Source: Lysobacteraceae bacterium
GTDB taxonomy: Bacteria; Pseudomonadota; Gammaproteobacteria; Nevskiales; Nevskiaceae
Assembly (NCBI GenBank): GCA_013823855.1
Contig: PNMW01000031.1
Coordinates: 1 to 63,046, forward strand
Length of the DNA stretch: 63,046 nucleotides
Direction: 5' to 3'
Positions 62,872 to 63,046 of this stretch are shown here, piece by piece. Below the pieces are notes generated by a model. That model saw only the letters and a program-made list of their open reading frames with translations, was not told the origin of the DNA and made no database searches. Numbering within the stretch: the stretch's first letter is position 1; each line of letters opens with the position of its first letter. A program made the position numbers and the translations under genes.

Positions 62872-63046
62872 GTGAGCAATCCGTCCAAGAAGGGCAAGAA
62901 ATCGCTGAGCACGGCGATGGTCTTTTCGATCATCTTCCATGCGACGCTGATCCTCTACCTGATCAATCTCGTGCGACCGACGGTGAATGTCGCGCCGACA
63001 CCCAAGAAGCAGGTGATCGTCGAACTGGCACCACCGCCTCCGCCTC
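62872..63046 (+). CDS. tonB: TonB protein, N-terminal part (cut by the window edge)
   Basis: The frame starts with GTG at 62872 behind CTGGAG and runs off the window end, giving 58 residues. It has a basic start (SNPSKKGKKSLSTA), one transmembrane helix (MVFSIIFHATLILYLINLV) with the conserved histidine of TonB, and the beginning of a proline-rich spacer (ELAPPPPPP). This order after exbB and exbD identifies TonB, which couples inner-membrane energy to outer-membrane receptors. The C-terminal domain is not visible. Confidence 0.88.
   Translation, partial: MSNPSKKGKKSLSTAMVFSIIFHATLILYLINLVRPTVNVAPTPKKQVIVELAPPPPP

Overview
The window reads as chromosomal DNA of a GC-rich, aerobic, Gram-negative gammaproteobacterium. 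Supporting traits are the yicC-gmk-rpoZ-spoT-ridA-recG order, ubiA, rpoH, ftsYEX, an ExbB/ExbD/TonB system, an aa3/caa3-type cytochrome oxidase locus, a BirA-controlled bio operon and an SAH riboswitch in front of ahcY. The large beta-oxidation-like gene cluster would fit the Nevskiales/Solimonadaceae or relatives, but that placement is inference and no rRNA gene is present to test it.

Layout. 1-1612: two nested insertion sequences. The 3' end of an IS66-family element, with a pRiA4b ORF-3-like passenger, sits inside a dead IS3-family element. 1613-2142: non-coding DNA with a perfect CRP-type palindrome and no gene to control. 2143-4249: an acyl-CoA dehydrogenase and a secreted glutamine cyclotransferase. 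4278-14166: housekeeping block yicC, gmk, rpoZ, spoT, ridA, recG, a YdcZ-type transporter, ubiA and two tandem secreted alpha/beta hydrolases. 14174-17912: comF divergent from bioBFD across a BirA operator. 18098-27145: cytochrome c oxidase structural genes (coxB fused to cytochrome c, coxA, coxC) and assembly genes (ctaG, surf1, an SCO-like protein, ctaA, ctaB), plus DUF2244, DUF2909 and a 41-residue membrane protein. 27489-29765: an orphan secreted beta-helix protein.

30209-36594 (minus strand): thiD-thiE-hemL-ftsY-ftsE-ftsX, then rpoH behind a perfect CIRCE element. 36595-36949: an AT-rich gap with DnaA-box-like 9-mers. 36950-41634 (minus strand): mtgA, a TRIC-family channel, metF, a metallo-beta-lactamase-fold hydrolase and ahcY, the last with an SAH riboswitch.

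41989-54980: a catabolic island of two modules, each behind its own TetR regulator and its own palindromic operator. Module 1 is an enoyl-CoA hydratase, an alpha/beta hydrolase, an acyl-CoA synthetase and a four-cysteine GMC oxidoreductase. Module 2 is a 58-residue protein, an old-yellow-enzyme reductase, a fragment of a second GMC enzyme, two related alpha/beta hydrolases, a possible SCP2-like protein, an SDR, a medium-chain reductase and a hotdog thioesterase. Together they can oxidise an alcohol, reduce a conjugated enone, hydrolyse esters, and activate and hydrate acyl-CoAs, which points to breakdown of a bulky lipid, terpenoid or steroid-like compound. The substrate cannot be read from the sequence. 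This island is the best candidate for an undescribed system here.

55168-63046: ppc, metK (minus strand), a thioredoxin-fold protein, a glutathione-reductase-like enzyme, exbB, exbD and the start of tonB. The SAM cycle is represented by metK, ahcY and metF. metK and ahcY share GCGGATA repeats in their upstream regions. No CRISPR array, tRNA or rRNA gene was seen.
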